Assembly: GCA_964533275.1 (NCBI GenBank)
Contig: CAZHJK010000005.1
Coordinates: 1-64,000 of the forward strand
Length of the DNA stretch: 64,000 nt
DNA from: CAZHJK01 sp964533275
Lineage (GTDB): Bacteria; Bacillota; Clostridia; Eubacteriales; Garciellaceae
Direction: 5' to 3'
Within the stretch, counting starts at the first letter, position 1; each line of letters opens with the position of its first letter. The position numbers and the translations under genes were made by a program. This document shows positions 1 through 9,624 of the stretch, piece after piece. Below the pieces are notes generated by a model. The model ran no database searches, was not told the origin of the DNA, and saw only the letters and a list, made by a program, of their open reading frames with translations.

Positions 1-89
1 TCTCAGGATTTTAATATGTGGTGGGCGGATTTAAGTTTGTTTTTCACACAGTCTGACGGTTCCTTTTGCTTCTGGTAATTAAATATATA

Positions 90-3000
90 TTAATCCATCT
101 TTTTATTCTCAAGAAAATGGGCAATTTTATCCATCTCTTTATTTAATTCATTAAAAATTTTATTTGCGTCGTTTAAATTCTTTTCTTTAGCCATCTTTTC
201 TAAACGCAAGGTGAGTTCAAATGCAGTGCTTGTTCCAAAGTTTGAAATAGCTCCCTTAAATGAATGAACGGATTTTTTTAATTCAATAGTGTTCTCATTC
301 TTTAATGCTAAATCTATTTCTTTTAATTGAGAAGGATAACTTGAGAGGAATATTTGAATTAATTCATCCACAAGCTTTTGGTCATTATTGGCAATTAACA
401 TTATACCGGATAAATCTATAGGTGGGGTTTCATTTTTAATGTAATTATTCAATACCTTAAAAAGTTTTTCTGAATCTAAAGGCTTAGATAAATAATCATC
501 CATCCCAGCAGCCATGCACTTTTCTTTATCGCTCTTCATAGCATAGGCAGTCATAGCGATTATTGGGATATGCTTACCTGTATACTTTTCCTTCTCTCGA
601 ATTAATCTAGTAGCATCTAGACCATTCATTTCAGGCATTTGAATATCCATAAGTATTATGTCAAAATCATTATGATTTTTAATGTTCTCTAATACTTCTT
701 TCCCATTGGATACAACAATTACCTTATATCCTTTTTTCTCCAAAAATGCTACAGCAAGTTTTTGATTTATGAGATTATCTTCTGCTAGGAGGACTTTCCC
801 CTTAAATTCAATCTGTTCTGTATTATCATCAATACTGGCAGCGATTTGCTCTTTTACAATATTATCAGTTAATTGTCTTTTTAAGGTTTGTGCCATTACT
901 TTAAATAGTTCTTCCTGTTGTATAGGTTTTACAAGATAGGTTTTAATACCCAACCTCTTACATCGTGCCAAACCTCCCTTAATATCCATGGAAGTTAGCA
1001 TCATTATTGATGTATCCTGAAGGTCCTTATTATTTTTTATTTTTTCTGCTACTGTAAAACCATCCATCTCTGGCATATGAGCATCTAGTAGAATGATATC
1101 AATTGGGTTATTTTCTCTACTGTTTTGTTTCATAAGTTGGATACCTTCTTGTCCACTTTTTGCTAATAATACAGATGCACCTTTATTATTTAATATTTTT
1201 TTTAGTATAACCCGGTTAGTTTTATTATCATCTATAACCAATACATGAAGGTTTGATATATCAATTCCCATTGAATTCTGCGGATTAGTTTCTTTACCTA
1301 TTGGGAAGACTGCAGTGAATGTAAAAATACTGCCTACCCCTTCTTTGCTTTTGATATCCATTTCTCCATTCATCATCTCTACTAGCTGCTTTGCAATAAC
1401 AAGTCCAAGCCCTGTTCCTCCGTATTTTCTAGTATAGGTGGATTCAATCTGGCTAAAATTTTTAAATAGCTTGTCCATTTTGTCTTCAGGGATTCCAATA
1501 CCGGTATCTCTTATCTCAAATTGCAATTCCACAATTCTTTCTTCCTGTCTTACTCTATGAATATTTACTATTACTTCACCTTCATCTGTGAATTTTACTG
1601 CATTCCCTATAAGATTAAAAAGGATCTGCTGTAGGCGGATTTCATCCCCAATTAAGTTGGTAGGTACATCGGGATGAATGTAATAGGCTAGTTCAAGTCC
1701 TTTTTCATGGGCTCTTAATGCCAGGGTATTGGCTACCCTGCTTACAATTTCATTAAGTTCAAAGTTTGAGCTATCAAGCTCCATTCTTCCTGCTTCAATT
1801 TTAGAAAAGTCTAGAATATCGTTGATAATCTGTAGTAGTGAATCGGCTGATGACTTTGCCATGCTGATATATTCCCTTTGCTCATGATCTAATTCAGTAG
1901 ATAAGGTTAATTCAGTCATTCCTAGGATACCATTCATTGGAGTCCTTATCTCATGGCTCATCTTAGCTAGAAAATCGCTTTTTGCATGATTTGCTTCCTC
2001 AGCTTCATCTTTAGCAATTTGTAACTGGTCTATCATTGCCCTGCGTTCGGTAATATCACGAATAATGCTTAATAGAACCCTTTCATTATCCATTGTTATC
2101 CCTTTAGAACTTACTTCTGCAGGGAATGTACTTCCATCTTTTCGAGTATGAATACTTTCAAATAGGATTCCATTTTCCTCAGCTTCATTCATTTGATTTT
2201 TTATGGCGGAATAGTGGTCGTAGCCTCTTAATTGATATACCTTCATATTTAGAAGCTCGTCTCTTGTATAGCCATAGGCATTAATTGCAGCTTCATTTGC
2301 CTCTATGATTTGCCCATCCATTCTTATAAACAGGATAATATCACTTGCGTATTGGGAGAGTAGTCGATAGCGGCTTAAGCTGGCTTCTGTATTTTTTATA
2401 TGAGTTATATCACGAATTGATTCAATGGCACCAATCTGATTTCCCTGGTTGTCATAAAGAGGAGAGGCAGTAAACCAAAGATGAGCTCCTCTACCATTAT
2501 AAAGATGGGAGATAAACTTTTCTGCACTTAAACCATTACCATCTCTTTTAAAATTAGTATATTCTTTGGCTATTTCCTTATCAGATGAATTTATAAAGTT
2601 AATTAAAGATGGTTTTTTTCTTCCATAGAAAGGAATAGAATATATATAATCCTTCTGTCCGATTATATCTTCTTTTCTTATCCCAGACATATCTTCTATA
2701 GCTTGATTCCATGCAATTACTTTTCCTTCATTATCTATAACAAAGGTAGCATCAGGTAAAAATTTTATAATATCTTTAAGTTCTCTTCTTGCATCTTCCA
2801 GACCAATCAAATTTGCCCTTTGAGACTGAATAAACTCAGAGTTATTTTCATCTTTATCTTTTAAAGTCTTAAGCATTAATAGATTATTCCTTTGTAAATT
2901 TCTACATTCCCATAAAATTTTTGCAATAAATATAATAGCAATAATTTGACTGATAAGCATGCCTATCTTATGAAATGTATGGGGAGCCATATTTGGGAAG

Positions 3001-3218
3001 AGAACAGGCCTCATATGGTCGTGAATTATGGGTATTCCTACTAAAATGATTGTTATAATAAGTAATATAAATATATAGCCTTTAAGGGTTGTTATTATTC
3101 CAGTTCTTCCTTTGATTGAGCTTGTTTGTTCCTTTACTAAGGTTTCTACATTTGTATTTTCACTATCTTTTGATTCTTTATTCATATTTCCCATCTTTTC
3201 TTTTTCATTAGTGAGCAT
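90..3218 (-). CDS. Hybrid sensor histidine kinase with two PAS, two receiver and one HPt domain
   Basis: Membrane-anchored signalling kinase of about 1042 residues. Two hydrophobic segments lie near residues 47-66 and 85-103, followed by two PAS domains (about 150-270 and 280-395). The dimerisation/phosphoacceptor domain has the H-box FLAKMSHEIRTPMNGILG. A HATPase domain with N and G boxes (NAVKFTDEG, GTGLGL) follows, then two receiver domains (LLDAHMPEMDG, LMDIQMPEMNG) and a C-terminal HPt with SVHSFKGAISNFG. The layout implies an internal His-Asp-His-Asp relay, as in BarA-type kinases. The start is supported by AAGGAG 8 bases upstream of the ATG. It is followed on the same strand by no gene in the window, and it lies 40 bases downstream of a REC-GGDEF-HD-GYP gene that it may phosphorylate. 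The ligand is unknown. Confidence 0.93.
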   Translation of the reverse strand: MLTNEKEKMGNMNKESKDSENTNVETLVKEQTSSIKGRTGIITTLKGYIFILLIITIILVGIPIIHDHMRPVLFPNMAPHTFHKIGMLISQIIAIIFIAKILWECRNLQRNNLLMLKTLKDKDENNSEFIQSQRANLIGLEDARRELKDIIKFLPDATFVIDNEGKVIAWNQAIEDMSGIRKEDIIGQKDYIYSIPFYGRKKPSLINFINSSDKEIAKEYTNFKRDGNGLSAEKFISHLYNGRGAHLWFTASPLYDNQGNQIGAIESIRDITHIKNTEASLSRYRLLSQYASDIILFIRMDGQIIEANEAAINAYGYTRDELLNMKVYQLRGYDHYSAIKNQMNEAEENGILFESIHTRKDGSTFPAEVSSKGITMDNERVLLSIIRDITERRAMIDQLQIAKDEAEEANHAKSDFLAKMSHEIRTPMNGILGMTELTLSTELDHEQREYISMAKSSADSLLQIINDILDFSKIEAGRMELDSSNFELNEIVSRVANTLALRAHEKGLELAYYIHPDVPTNLIGDEIRLQQILFNLIGNAVKFTDEGEVIVNIHRVRQEERIVELQFEIRDTGIGIPEDKMDKLFKNFSQIESTYTRKYGGTGLGLVIAKQLVEMMNGEMDIKSKEGVGSIFTFTAVFPIGKETNPQNSMGIDISNLHVLVIDDNKTNRVILKKILNNKGASVLLAKSGQEGIQLMKQNSRENNPIDIILLDAHMPEMDGFTVAEKIKNNKDLQDTSIMMLTSMDIKGGLARCKRLGIKTYLVKPIQQEELFKVMAQTLKRQLTDNIVKEQIAASIDDNTEQIEFKGKVLLAEDNLINQKLAVAFLEKKGYKVIVVSNGKEVLENIKNHNDFDIILMDIQMPEMNGLDATRLIREKEKYTGKHIPIIAMTAYAMKSDKEKCMAAGMDDYLSKPLDSEKLFKVLNNYIKNETPPIDLSGIMLIANNDQKLVDELIQIFLSSYPSQLKEIDLALKNENTIELKKSVHSFKGAISNFGTSTAFELTLRLEKMAKEKNLNDANKIFNELNKEMDKIAHFLENKKMD

Positions 3219-3258
3219 TTATGTTTCTCCTTTATTATTAAATAATTCTAACCATTAA

Positions 3259-4746
3259 TCAAAGGTTATACTTTAATTCTTGACTTGATAGTTTCATTTC
3301 TATAAATGCAGCAACAATTTCTGGATCAAATTGTGTTCCTGAATTTTTCTTAAGTTCCTTAAATGCTTGACTATTACTCAACACTTTATTATAGGACCTT
3401 TCATTAGTCATAGAATCGTAGGCATCTAAAACTGAAATTATTCTACATTCAAGGGGGATATCTTCACCCTTTAACTTTGAAGGATATCCGTTTCCATCAT
3501 ATCTTTCGTGATGATGCAGGATAAAATCAGCTATATGGTAAAATTCTCTAGTGCGTTTTGCGATATTATACCCTATTCTTGAGTGTTCCTTTATTTTATT
3601 ATATTCTTGTTCAGTTAGCTTTCCTTCTTTAAAGAGAATCTCATCGGGTATTCCTATTTTTCCCATATCATGAATTCTAGCAAGAAGGGTAAGGGAATCC
3701 TTTACCTTTATGGGAAGATTTAGAAAGTCTGCAATTTCTTCAGCCCCTTGAACCATTCTATCGCCATGACCTTGGGCAAAATAATCCCGTTTTTTTAAAG
3801 CTTTAGTAATAAGTTCGAAAACCTTATTTTTACCATTAATAGATTGTAGGTTTTTGTGTTTATACATCCTATCATCAGCAAGTTGATAAGTACTATATAT
3901 ACTCTCCCTTTCATCCTCAGAGGTAGCGACTCCTATGGCCATACTCAGTGGTAAAACAGGGTTTTGTAAGTTATATGTATCAATTAAACTTAGGATTTCT
4001 TCTTTTTTTTCTATGGCTATATTCCTTGTTACCTTTGGGAGGATCACACAAAATTCATCTCCACCCACTCTGGTGATTATATCTACAGTACGAAATGGTT
4101 TGGAAATAATCTGTGCAGCTTTTTTGATTAGGTTGTCCCCTGCTCTATGCCCGAATATGTCATTAACAATCTTTAAATCATTTAAGTCTATACTTAAAAT
4201 AGAAAGGGGAAGAAATCTTGATATATCTTTTTCCATTCGCTCCACTTCTACATCGAGAAAGGTTCGATTATATAATTCAGTAAGACTGTCATGAAAATTT
4301 AAGTATTTTACCCGTTCTACTTCTTTTAAAAGTCGTTTATTTGTCTTTATTAGTTGTTTTCTCTGATTATAAACATTTAATGCATTTTTAACCTTTAGGG
4401 GAACAACAATAGATATCTGTTCCTTAGTAAGTGGTTTGGAGAAAAAGTCATATGCGCCTAAATCTAAAGCTAACTTTAAACTATCTATTTCATCTATGGC
4501 AGAATATACGATAATAGGGATTTCATTCTCCATGGTTTTTAATTCCCGTAATACTTGGAAACCGTCCATTTTTGGCATCATTAGATCCAATATAAGGAGG
4601 TCAATGTCATTTACAGACATAAATTCTAAAGCTTGTTTTCCATTATCTACCTCTTGGACTATAACACCATCAATATTTTTAAGGATGGCTTTAATCAGCT
4701 TTCTATTTATTTCAATATCATCTGCAATCAGTATATTATATTTCAT
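3259..4746 (-). CDS. Response regulator with GGDEF and HD-GYP domains (cyclic-di-GMP turnover)
   Basis: Three domains in order: an N-terminal receiver (phosphoacceptor Asp in LLILDLMMPKMDG), a GGDEF domain (RVGGDEFCVILPK, intact signature) and an HD-GYP phosphodiesterase domain (ARIHDMGKIGIPDEIL and HHHERYDGNGYP). It could both make and degrade cyclic-di-GMP under phosphorylation control. The start is placed at the ATG at 4746 because GGAGG lies five bases upstream. A start four codons earlier (TTG) would put the ribosome site inside the gene. It lies directly upstream of the hybrid kinase on the same strand with a short gap, so the two are probably one operon and a partner pair. Balance of the two enzymatic activities cannot be judged from sequence. 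Confidence 0.93.
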   Translation of the reverse strand: MKYNILIADDIEINRKLIKAILKNIDGVIVQEVDNGKQALEFMSVNDIDLLILDLMMPKMDGFQVLRELKTMENEIPIIVYSAIDEIDSLKLALDLGAYDFFSKPLTKEQISIVVPLKVKNALNVYNQRKQLIKTNKRLLKEVERVKYLNFHDSLTELYNRTFLDVEVERMEKDISRFLPLSILSIDLNDLKIVNDIFGHRAGDNLIKKAAQIISKPFRTVDIITRVGGDEFCVILPKVTRNIAIEKKEEILSLIDTYNLQNPVLPLSMAIGVATSEDERESIYSTYQLADDRMYKHKNLQSINGKNKVFELITKALKKRDYFAQGHGDRMVQGAEEIADFLNLPIKVKDSLTLLARIHDMGKIGIPDEILFKEGKLTEQEYNKIKEHSRIGYNIAKRTREFYHIADFILHHHERYDGNGYPSKLKGEDIPLECRIISVLDAYDSMTNERSYNKVLSNSQAFKELKKNSGTQFDPEIVAAFIEMKLSSQELKYNL

Positions 4747-4968
4747 TTTTACCTCCAATTTTACTTCTGTGTTACTAATATAATTGAATGCTTCCTATAT
4801 TCAAGAATATTAATTTTTATTTTTTTCTTTAAAATCATTAGAAGAGAATAAAAAAATCACTATTTTATTCTATTTCAATATATTGGAAACTAGGAATAAT
4901 ATAATATATAATCTGGAGAAACACAAGAGATTTTAAAACTTTTATTATATTAATTTTGTCTAAATTTG
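4747..4968. other. AT-rich divergent intergenic region
   Basis: Very AT-rich spacer between the two divergent cyclic-di-GMP genes. No cyclic-di-GMP riboswitch fold, open frame or repeat was recognised by eye. It must carry the promoter of the minus-strand operon, but no single -35/-10 pair stands out on that strand. Confidence 0.4.
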
Positions 4969-4997
4969 TTGAATCTTGGTAAAAGGTGTTATATGAT
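4969..4997 (+). promoter_or_regulatory. Predicted sigma-A promoter of the EAL-PilZ gene
   Basis: TTGAAT at 4969-4974 and TATGAT at 4992-4997 are separated by exactly 17 bases. The leader to the ATG at 5080 would be about 75 bases. This is a match to the consensus only. Confidence 0.5.
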
Positions 4998-5079
4998 AAT
5001 ATTAAATTTTTTTGAATATTTAGACTAAAAATACTATGTAAATGTAATTTTAAAACTAATATTTATTAGGGGGCTCATA

Positions 5080-7683
5080 ATGGTCTTTTCGCTTAAGAAG
5101 ATATTGAGAAAGTTTAAAAAAAATCAGGATACCGAGAGAAAATTATTAGAGTTAAAATTAGAGGAAAGTTATAAAAATCTTGCAGTAGCACAGGAGTTAG
5201 CTCATACAGGTAGCTGGAAGTTAGATATTATAAATAATAAAAGTATTTGGTCTGAAGAAGCCTATAGGATCTATGGTATTACGCCTGAACAATATGATGG
5301 TACATATGAGGGTTTTTTAAAGTATGTATATCCAGAGGATATATCAATAATCCATGATTTACTGGAAGATCCCCCTACAGAACCCTTCGATATGGAATAT
5401 CGTATTATAAGATCTGACGGCTCTATTAGGTATGTTTATCAACGAGTGATATATAAATTCGACGATAAGGGTAATCCCACTGATATCTATGGAACAATTC
5501 AAGATATAACAGATAAAAGGGAAATGGAAAAATCATTAGAAGTTAAACAAGAAGAAATAATTAGAATGCAAAAGAAAGCACAAATAATGATACAAAATTC
5601 CATAGATGTTTTTGAGATTATATCCTCAGATGGTACGATAAAATATATGAGCGATGTAGCTGAGAGGGTTATCGGTTATAAAGCAGAAGAGCGTATTGGG
5701 AAAAAAATTTTTGATTACTATACTGGTAAAGAGTTAGAAAAATTAAAAAAGATGATAAATTTCGTATTAAAACATCCTGGTAAAAAGATACAGGGAAATA
5801 TTATCTTTAAAAATAAAGATGGAAAAGAAATATTTCTAGATATAAATATGCAAAATTTTATCAATGATCCCACTATAGAAGGAATAATAGTAAATTTTAG
5901 GGATATTACAAGGAGGATAAATATAGAAAAAAGGATGGCTTATATTTCTACCCATGATGATTTAACCGGCCTTCCTAATCATAAACATTTTAATAAGAAA
6001 TTAAGACTTCAGTGTAGACTTGCAAAAGAAACAAAAACAAGATTTGCTTTAATGATTTTAGATGTTGTAGGAATAAAATATGTTAATTATTCCTTTGGAT
6101 ATGAATTGGGAGAAAAGTTGCTCATAGATATCGTTAATAGACTTAAAGGGATTTTAGAAGGTGGTATATTTATTAGTCGCTATTCCGATGATCAATTTGC
6201 AATAATTGTACACGGATTAGAAACCTATGAAGAATATAAAGACTTAGCTAATATTATAGTAAATATATTTTCAAAATCCTTTCGTATAGATAAATATAAT
6301 ATAGATATATTTGTTAATATAGGAATATGTATATATCCAAAGGATGCACAGAATAGTAACTCTCTTATGAAACAATCAAGGATAGCATTAATAAGAGCTA
6401 AGAATGAAGGGAAAAATAATTATAAGTTTTATTCATCTGATTTAGATGTTCAAAATTATAAGGAATTCATTTTAAGAAGCGATTTACATAATGCCATAGA
6501 TAGTAATCAACTACAGGTTTATTATCAACCTATAATCAATTTAAAAACCAATGAAATAATATCAGCTGAAGCATTAATTCGTTGGGAGCATCCGGATTGG
6601 GGGATAATAAACCCTGATGAATTTATTTATATAGCAGAAGAAATAGGTTTTATTATAGACATTGGGAAATGGATATTGAAAAACGTATGTCAGGATTACC
6701 TACAATGGTTAAAATTGGGTTATTCTAAAATAAAGGTATCCATTAACTATTCGGTAATACAAGTTTTTGAAAAGGATTTTATTGAAAACATTATAAATAC
6801 TATTAATGATTTTGGATTGGATCCCCATTTTTTAATAATGGAGATTACCGAAAGTGTTTTAATGAAGAATCCAGATAAAGCTATTTCTGATATAAAAAAA
6901 TTACAATCCTTTGGAATACAAATAGCTATTGATGATTTTGGTACGGGCTATTCCTCTTTAGCATACTTAAAGTCCTTTAATATCGATATTCTAAAGCTAG
7001 ATAGTTCTTTTATAAAAGATATTACAAATAATTTTGCAAGTAAGATTATTATAAAATCTATGATAAATATGTCAAAAGAACTTAAAATTAAAATGGTTGC
7101 AGAGGGTATAGAAACATGGGAACAATTATCATTATTAAGAGAATTGAATTGTTTTTCAGGTCAAGGCTATATATATAGTATGCCAGTCGTGTCAAATAAA
7201 TTTGAAAGAATTCTATCAAAACATGAATGCAAACCTAATATAATCTCTTTTGATGTAAAAAAACATAGAGATAGACGCAAGTATTCAAGAATTCAATTCC
7301 AAAAATTATTAGAAGCTTCCTCAACCGTTAAAGAGATTAATGGTAAGTCTATAGATATTGGAGATACAAAGGTACTAATTAAAGATATAGCTCCCGGGGG
7401 TTTATGCTTTATCTCTAATCTTAACCTGCCCATAGAAAAAAATGTAATAATGAAATTTGGGACACAATTAATAGAAAATGAAATACAATTTCAAGGTCGT
7501 CTAATGTGGGCGGAAGAAATGGATAATCATTTATATGAATATGGTGTTGAATTCGCAATAGGTGAAAATGATAGAAAGGAACTTGTAAGAATATTAAACA
7601 CAGTTCAAATCAGAATGAGAAAAGATATATTATTTGCTGAAGGTAATTTTGTTACTGTATCACCTAATAATTATTTTAGCTAA
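5080..7683 (+). CDS. PAS-PAS-GGDEF(degenerate)-EAL-PilZ protein, cyclic-di-GMP phosphodiesterase
   Basis: Two PAS domains (about residues 30-145 and 160-280) precede a GGDEF-fold domain whose signature has decayed to SRYSDDQFA, so it is probably not a cyclase. The EAL domain is intact (SAEALIRWEHPDWG, MEITESVLM, IDDFGTGYSSL), which predicts hydrolysis of cyclic-di-GMP. The C-terminal 120 residues form a PilZ-type domain with DRRKYSRIQF and DIAPGGLCF, matching the RxxxR and (D/N)x(S/A)xxG binding motifs. One chain therefore both binds and degrades the second messenger, and the PilZ end may sense product or substrate levels. No membrane segment is seen. AGGGGG precedes the ATG. It is transcribed away from the GGDEF/HD-GYP gene. 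Confidence 0.92.
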   Translation: MVFSLKKILRKFKKNQDTERKLLELKLEESYKNLAVAQELAHTGSWKLDIINNKSIWSEEAYRIYGITPEQYDGTYEGFLKYVYPEDISIIHDLLEDPPTEPFDMEYRIIRSDGSIRYVYQRVIYKFDDKGNPTDIYGTIQDITDKREMEKSLEVKQEEIIRMQKKAQIMIQNSIDVFEIISSDGTIKYMSDVAERVIGYKAEERIGKKIFDYYTGKELEKLKKMINFVLKHPGKKIQGNIIFKNKDGKEIFLDINMQNFINDPTIEGIIVNFRDITRRINIEKRMAYISTHDDLTGLPNHKHFNKKLRLQCRLAKETKTRFALMILDVVGIKYVNYSFGYELGEKLLIDIVNRLKGILEGGIFISRYSDDQFAIIVHGLETYEEYKDLANIIVNIFSKSFRIDKYNIDIFVNIGICIYPKDAQNSNSLMKQSRIALIRAKNEGKNNYKFYSSDLDVQNYKEFILRSDLHNAIDSNQLQVYYQPIINLKTNEIISAEALIRWEHPDWGIINPDEFIYIAEEIGFIIDIGKWILKNVCQDYLQWLKLGYSKIKVSINYSVIQVFEKDFIENIINTINDFGLDPHFLIMEITESVLMKNPDKAISDIKKLQSFGIQIAIDDFGTGYSSLAYLKSFNIDILKLDSSFIKDITNNFASKIIIKSMINMSKELKIKMVAEGIETWEQLSLLRELNCFSGQGYIYSMPVVSNKFERILSKHECKPNIISFDVKKHRDRRKYSRIQFQKLLEASSTVKEINGKSIDIGDTKVLIKDIAPGGLCFISNLNLPIEKNVIMKFGTQLIENEIQFQGRLMWAEEMDNHLYEYGVEFAIGENDRKELVRILNTVQIRMRKDILFAEGNFVTVSPNNYFS

Positions 7684-7766
7684 TACATTATGCAGTTTGA
7701 AGAATTATAATATTTATCCAGTGATAGTGGTATAATTTTTATATAGACTTATATGGAGATGGTGGA

Positions 7767-8135
7767 ATGATCTTTATTGGCGGAGTATCCTCTAAAAGAG
7801 AAAAATTGGATTTTAATCAAACAATGGTTTGTCCTCATTGCGGTAGATATGGTAGTTATGAAGTTTATATGGAATATATGCATTTCAGTTTTTTCTTTAT
7901 ACCAATATATAAATGGAATAAGAAATTTTATGTGCAAAGTACATGCTGTGGTAGTATTTATTCAATTAGTAAGGAGCTTGGATTGCGAATTGCTGAAGGG
8001 GAAAGCATTATTATTACAGAAAAAGACTTGAACATAATTCAGAAAAGTAATGCACCATATAGATGTCCCCATTGTAATTATGAAATTAATGAAGATTTTA
8101 AATTTTGTCCAAATTGTGCAGCTCCACTAAAATAA
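7767..8135 (+). CDS. Small zinc-ribbon protein
   Basis: A 122-residue protein with two metal-binding modules. The N-terminal one has CPHC (near residue 22) and a later CC pair, like zinc_ribbon_15 proteins. The C-terminal one is a classical CPHC...CPNC ribbon (residues 97-118). The middle is hydrophobic and aromatic (FSFFFIPIYKWNKK), as in this family, where the motif follows the first cysteine pair. The role is unknown; such proteins are common single genes in Firmicutes. A ribosome site (GGTGG) precedes the ATG, and a strong terminator follows 3 bases after the stop. Confidence 0.8.
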   Translation: MIFIGGVSSKREKLDFNQTMVCPHCGRYGSYEVYMEYMHFSFFFIPIYKWNKKFYVQSTCCGSIYSISKELGLRIAEGESIIITEKDLNIIQKSNAPYRCPHCNYEINEDFKFCPNCAAPLK

Positions 8136-8137
8136 GA

Positions 8138-8185
8138 AATAACCCCAATAAATGATTATATTTATTTGGGGTTATTATTTTTATG
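8138..8185 (+). terminator. Rho-independent terminator after the zinc-ribbon gene
   Basis: The stem pairs AATAACCCCAATAAAT (8138-8153) with ATTTATTTGGGGTTATT (8161-8177, one bulged base), followed by ATTTTTAT. Confidence 0.85.
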
Positions 8186-8252
8186 TTAATCATCCTATAT
8201 GGTATTATATTAATAATGAAGAGAGAAAATATAAATATTAGGGGGATATTTT

Positions 8253-9575
8253 ATGTGCGATACAATGGTTGCATTAGGTAATACCACAAAGGATGGTTCG
8301 GTTATATTTGCAAAGAATAGCGACAGACAACCTAACGAACCCCATATTATGATTAGAGTACCTAGAAAAAAGCATCAAAAAGATGAAGTCTTAAAATGTA
8401 CATATATAGATGTTAAACAGGCTGACGAGACATATGAAGTTTTATTATTAAAGCCCTCTTGGATTTGGGGAGCTGAAATGGGAAGTAATGAATTTGGAGT
8501 AACCATAGGAAACGAAGCAGTTTTTACAAAGGAGAAGCAAGGCAAAGATGCTCTTTTGGGAATGGATATGCTTCGTATTGCATTGGAAAGATGTAAAACC
8601 AGTGAAGAAGCATTAGATATGATGATTATGCTTTTAGAGACCTATGGTCAAGGTGGAAATTGTGGCTTTGAAAAGAAGTTTACCTATCATAATTCATTTT
8701 TAATAGCAGATAGAAATTCTGCCTGGGTATTAGAAACTGCAGGAGAGTATTGGGCAGCAGAAAAGGTAAAAGACATAAGAAGTATTTCCAATTGTTTATC
8801 TATAGGGAAAGACTATGATAGATGTCATCCGGATTTAGTAAAGCATGCCATTGATAAGGGATGGTGTAAGGGGCAAGAGGATTTTCACTTTGCTAAATGT
8901 TATACATCTCCATTGTTTACTAGTTTTAGCAAGGCTAAGGAAAGAAGCTGCACAACATTAAGTTCATTAGAAAAAAATAATGGTAATATTACTGTGGATA
9001 CAATGAAGGAAATTTTAAGATCTCACGCTAAAAGTGTTGAAGGAAAACAATTCATAAAACACTCTATAGATAGTGTTTGTATGCATGGTGGATTTTTCTA
9101 TGGAGACCATACAACAGGAAGTTATATAGCTTCTTTAAAAGGTGAATTAGATACCCACTGGGTTACAGGTAGTTCAACTCCATGTGTTTCTATATTTAAA
9201 CCCTTTTGGTTTATTGAAGACGAGAAGCTAACATTTACTGAAAAGGAAGAGTACAAAGCTGTAGAATATTGGAAGCTGAGAGAAAGATTTAATCGTATGG
9301 TTTTAGAAAATAGGATAGCTAATCTATTGTCATATTTATTAAAAAGGGATGAGCTCGAAGATAAAATGTTAGAGGAGATAAGCAAGTTAGATATAGATAA
9401 TATAGATAGAGATAAGCTTCTGGATTTAATGAATAATTTTCATGCAAAGGAAAGCCAACTAGTAGAAAGTACAATTCAAGAAAACGAAAGTAATATGGGG
9501 GAAATTAAGGGAAATCCATATTTTAAGAGGTATTGGAAGAAACAGAATGAAAAATTATTTAATGCAGTAGATTAA
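8253..9575 (+). CDS. C69-family dipeptidase / secernin-like Ntn hydrolase
   Basis: Starts with MCDTMVALGNTTKDGSVIFA. In peptidase family C69 the second residue, Cys2, becomes the N-terminal nucleophile after removal of Met. The stretch AKNSDRQPNEP that follows is typical. Further family signals are SWIWGAEMGSNEFGVTIGNEA and HAKSVEG. At 440 residues it is close to secernin-type members rather than the larger lactobacillal PepD enzymes. No signal peptide is seen, so a cytoplasmic role on dipeptides or other amides is likely; the substrate is not predictable. The start is well supported by TTAGGGGG and by the need for Cys at position 2. It stands alone between a terminator and a helicase gene. 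Confidence 0.85.
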   Translation: MCDTMVALGNTTKDGSVIFAKNSDRQPNEPHIMIRVPRKKHQKDEVLKCTYIDVKQADETYEVLLLKPSWIWGAEMGSNEFGVTIGNEAVFTKEKQGKDALLGMDMLRIALERCKTSEEALDMMIMLLETYGQGGNCGFEKKFTYHNSFLIADRNSAWVLETAGEYWAAEKVKDIRSISNCLSIGKDYDRCHPDLVKHAIDKGWCKGQEDFHFAKCYTSPLFTSFSKAKERSCTTLSSLEKNNGNITVDTMKEILRSHAKSVEGKQFIKHSIDSVCMHGGFFYGDHTTGSYIASLKGELDTHWVTGSSTPCVSIFKPFWFIEDEKLTFTEKEEYKAVEYWKLRERFNRMVLENRIANLLSYLLKRDELEDKMLEEISKLDIDNIDRDKLLDLMNNFHAKESQLVESTIQENESNMGEIKGNPYFKRYWKKQNEKLFNAVD

Positions 9576-9624
9576 GTAGAAATATTGGTAATAAAATCAG
9601 GATTTAGTTTAAAAGGGGATTTTT

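Noticed and set aside
4747..5079. Cyclic-di-GMP riboswitch before the EAL-PilZ gene
   Set aside because: No conserved GEMM core or paired stems could be recognised in the AT-rich leader.
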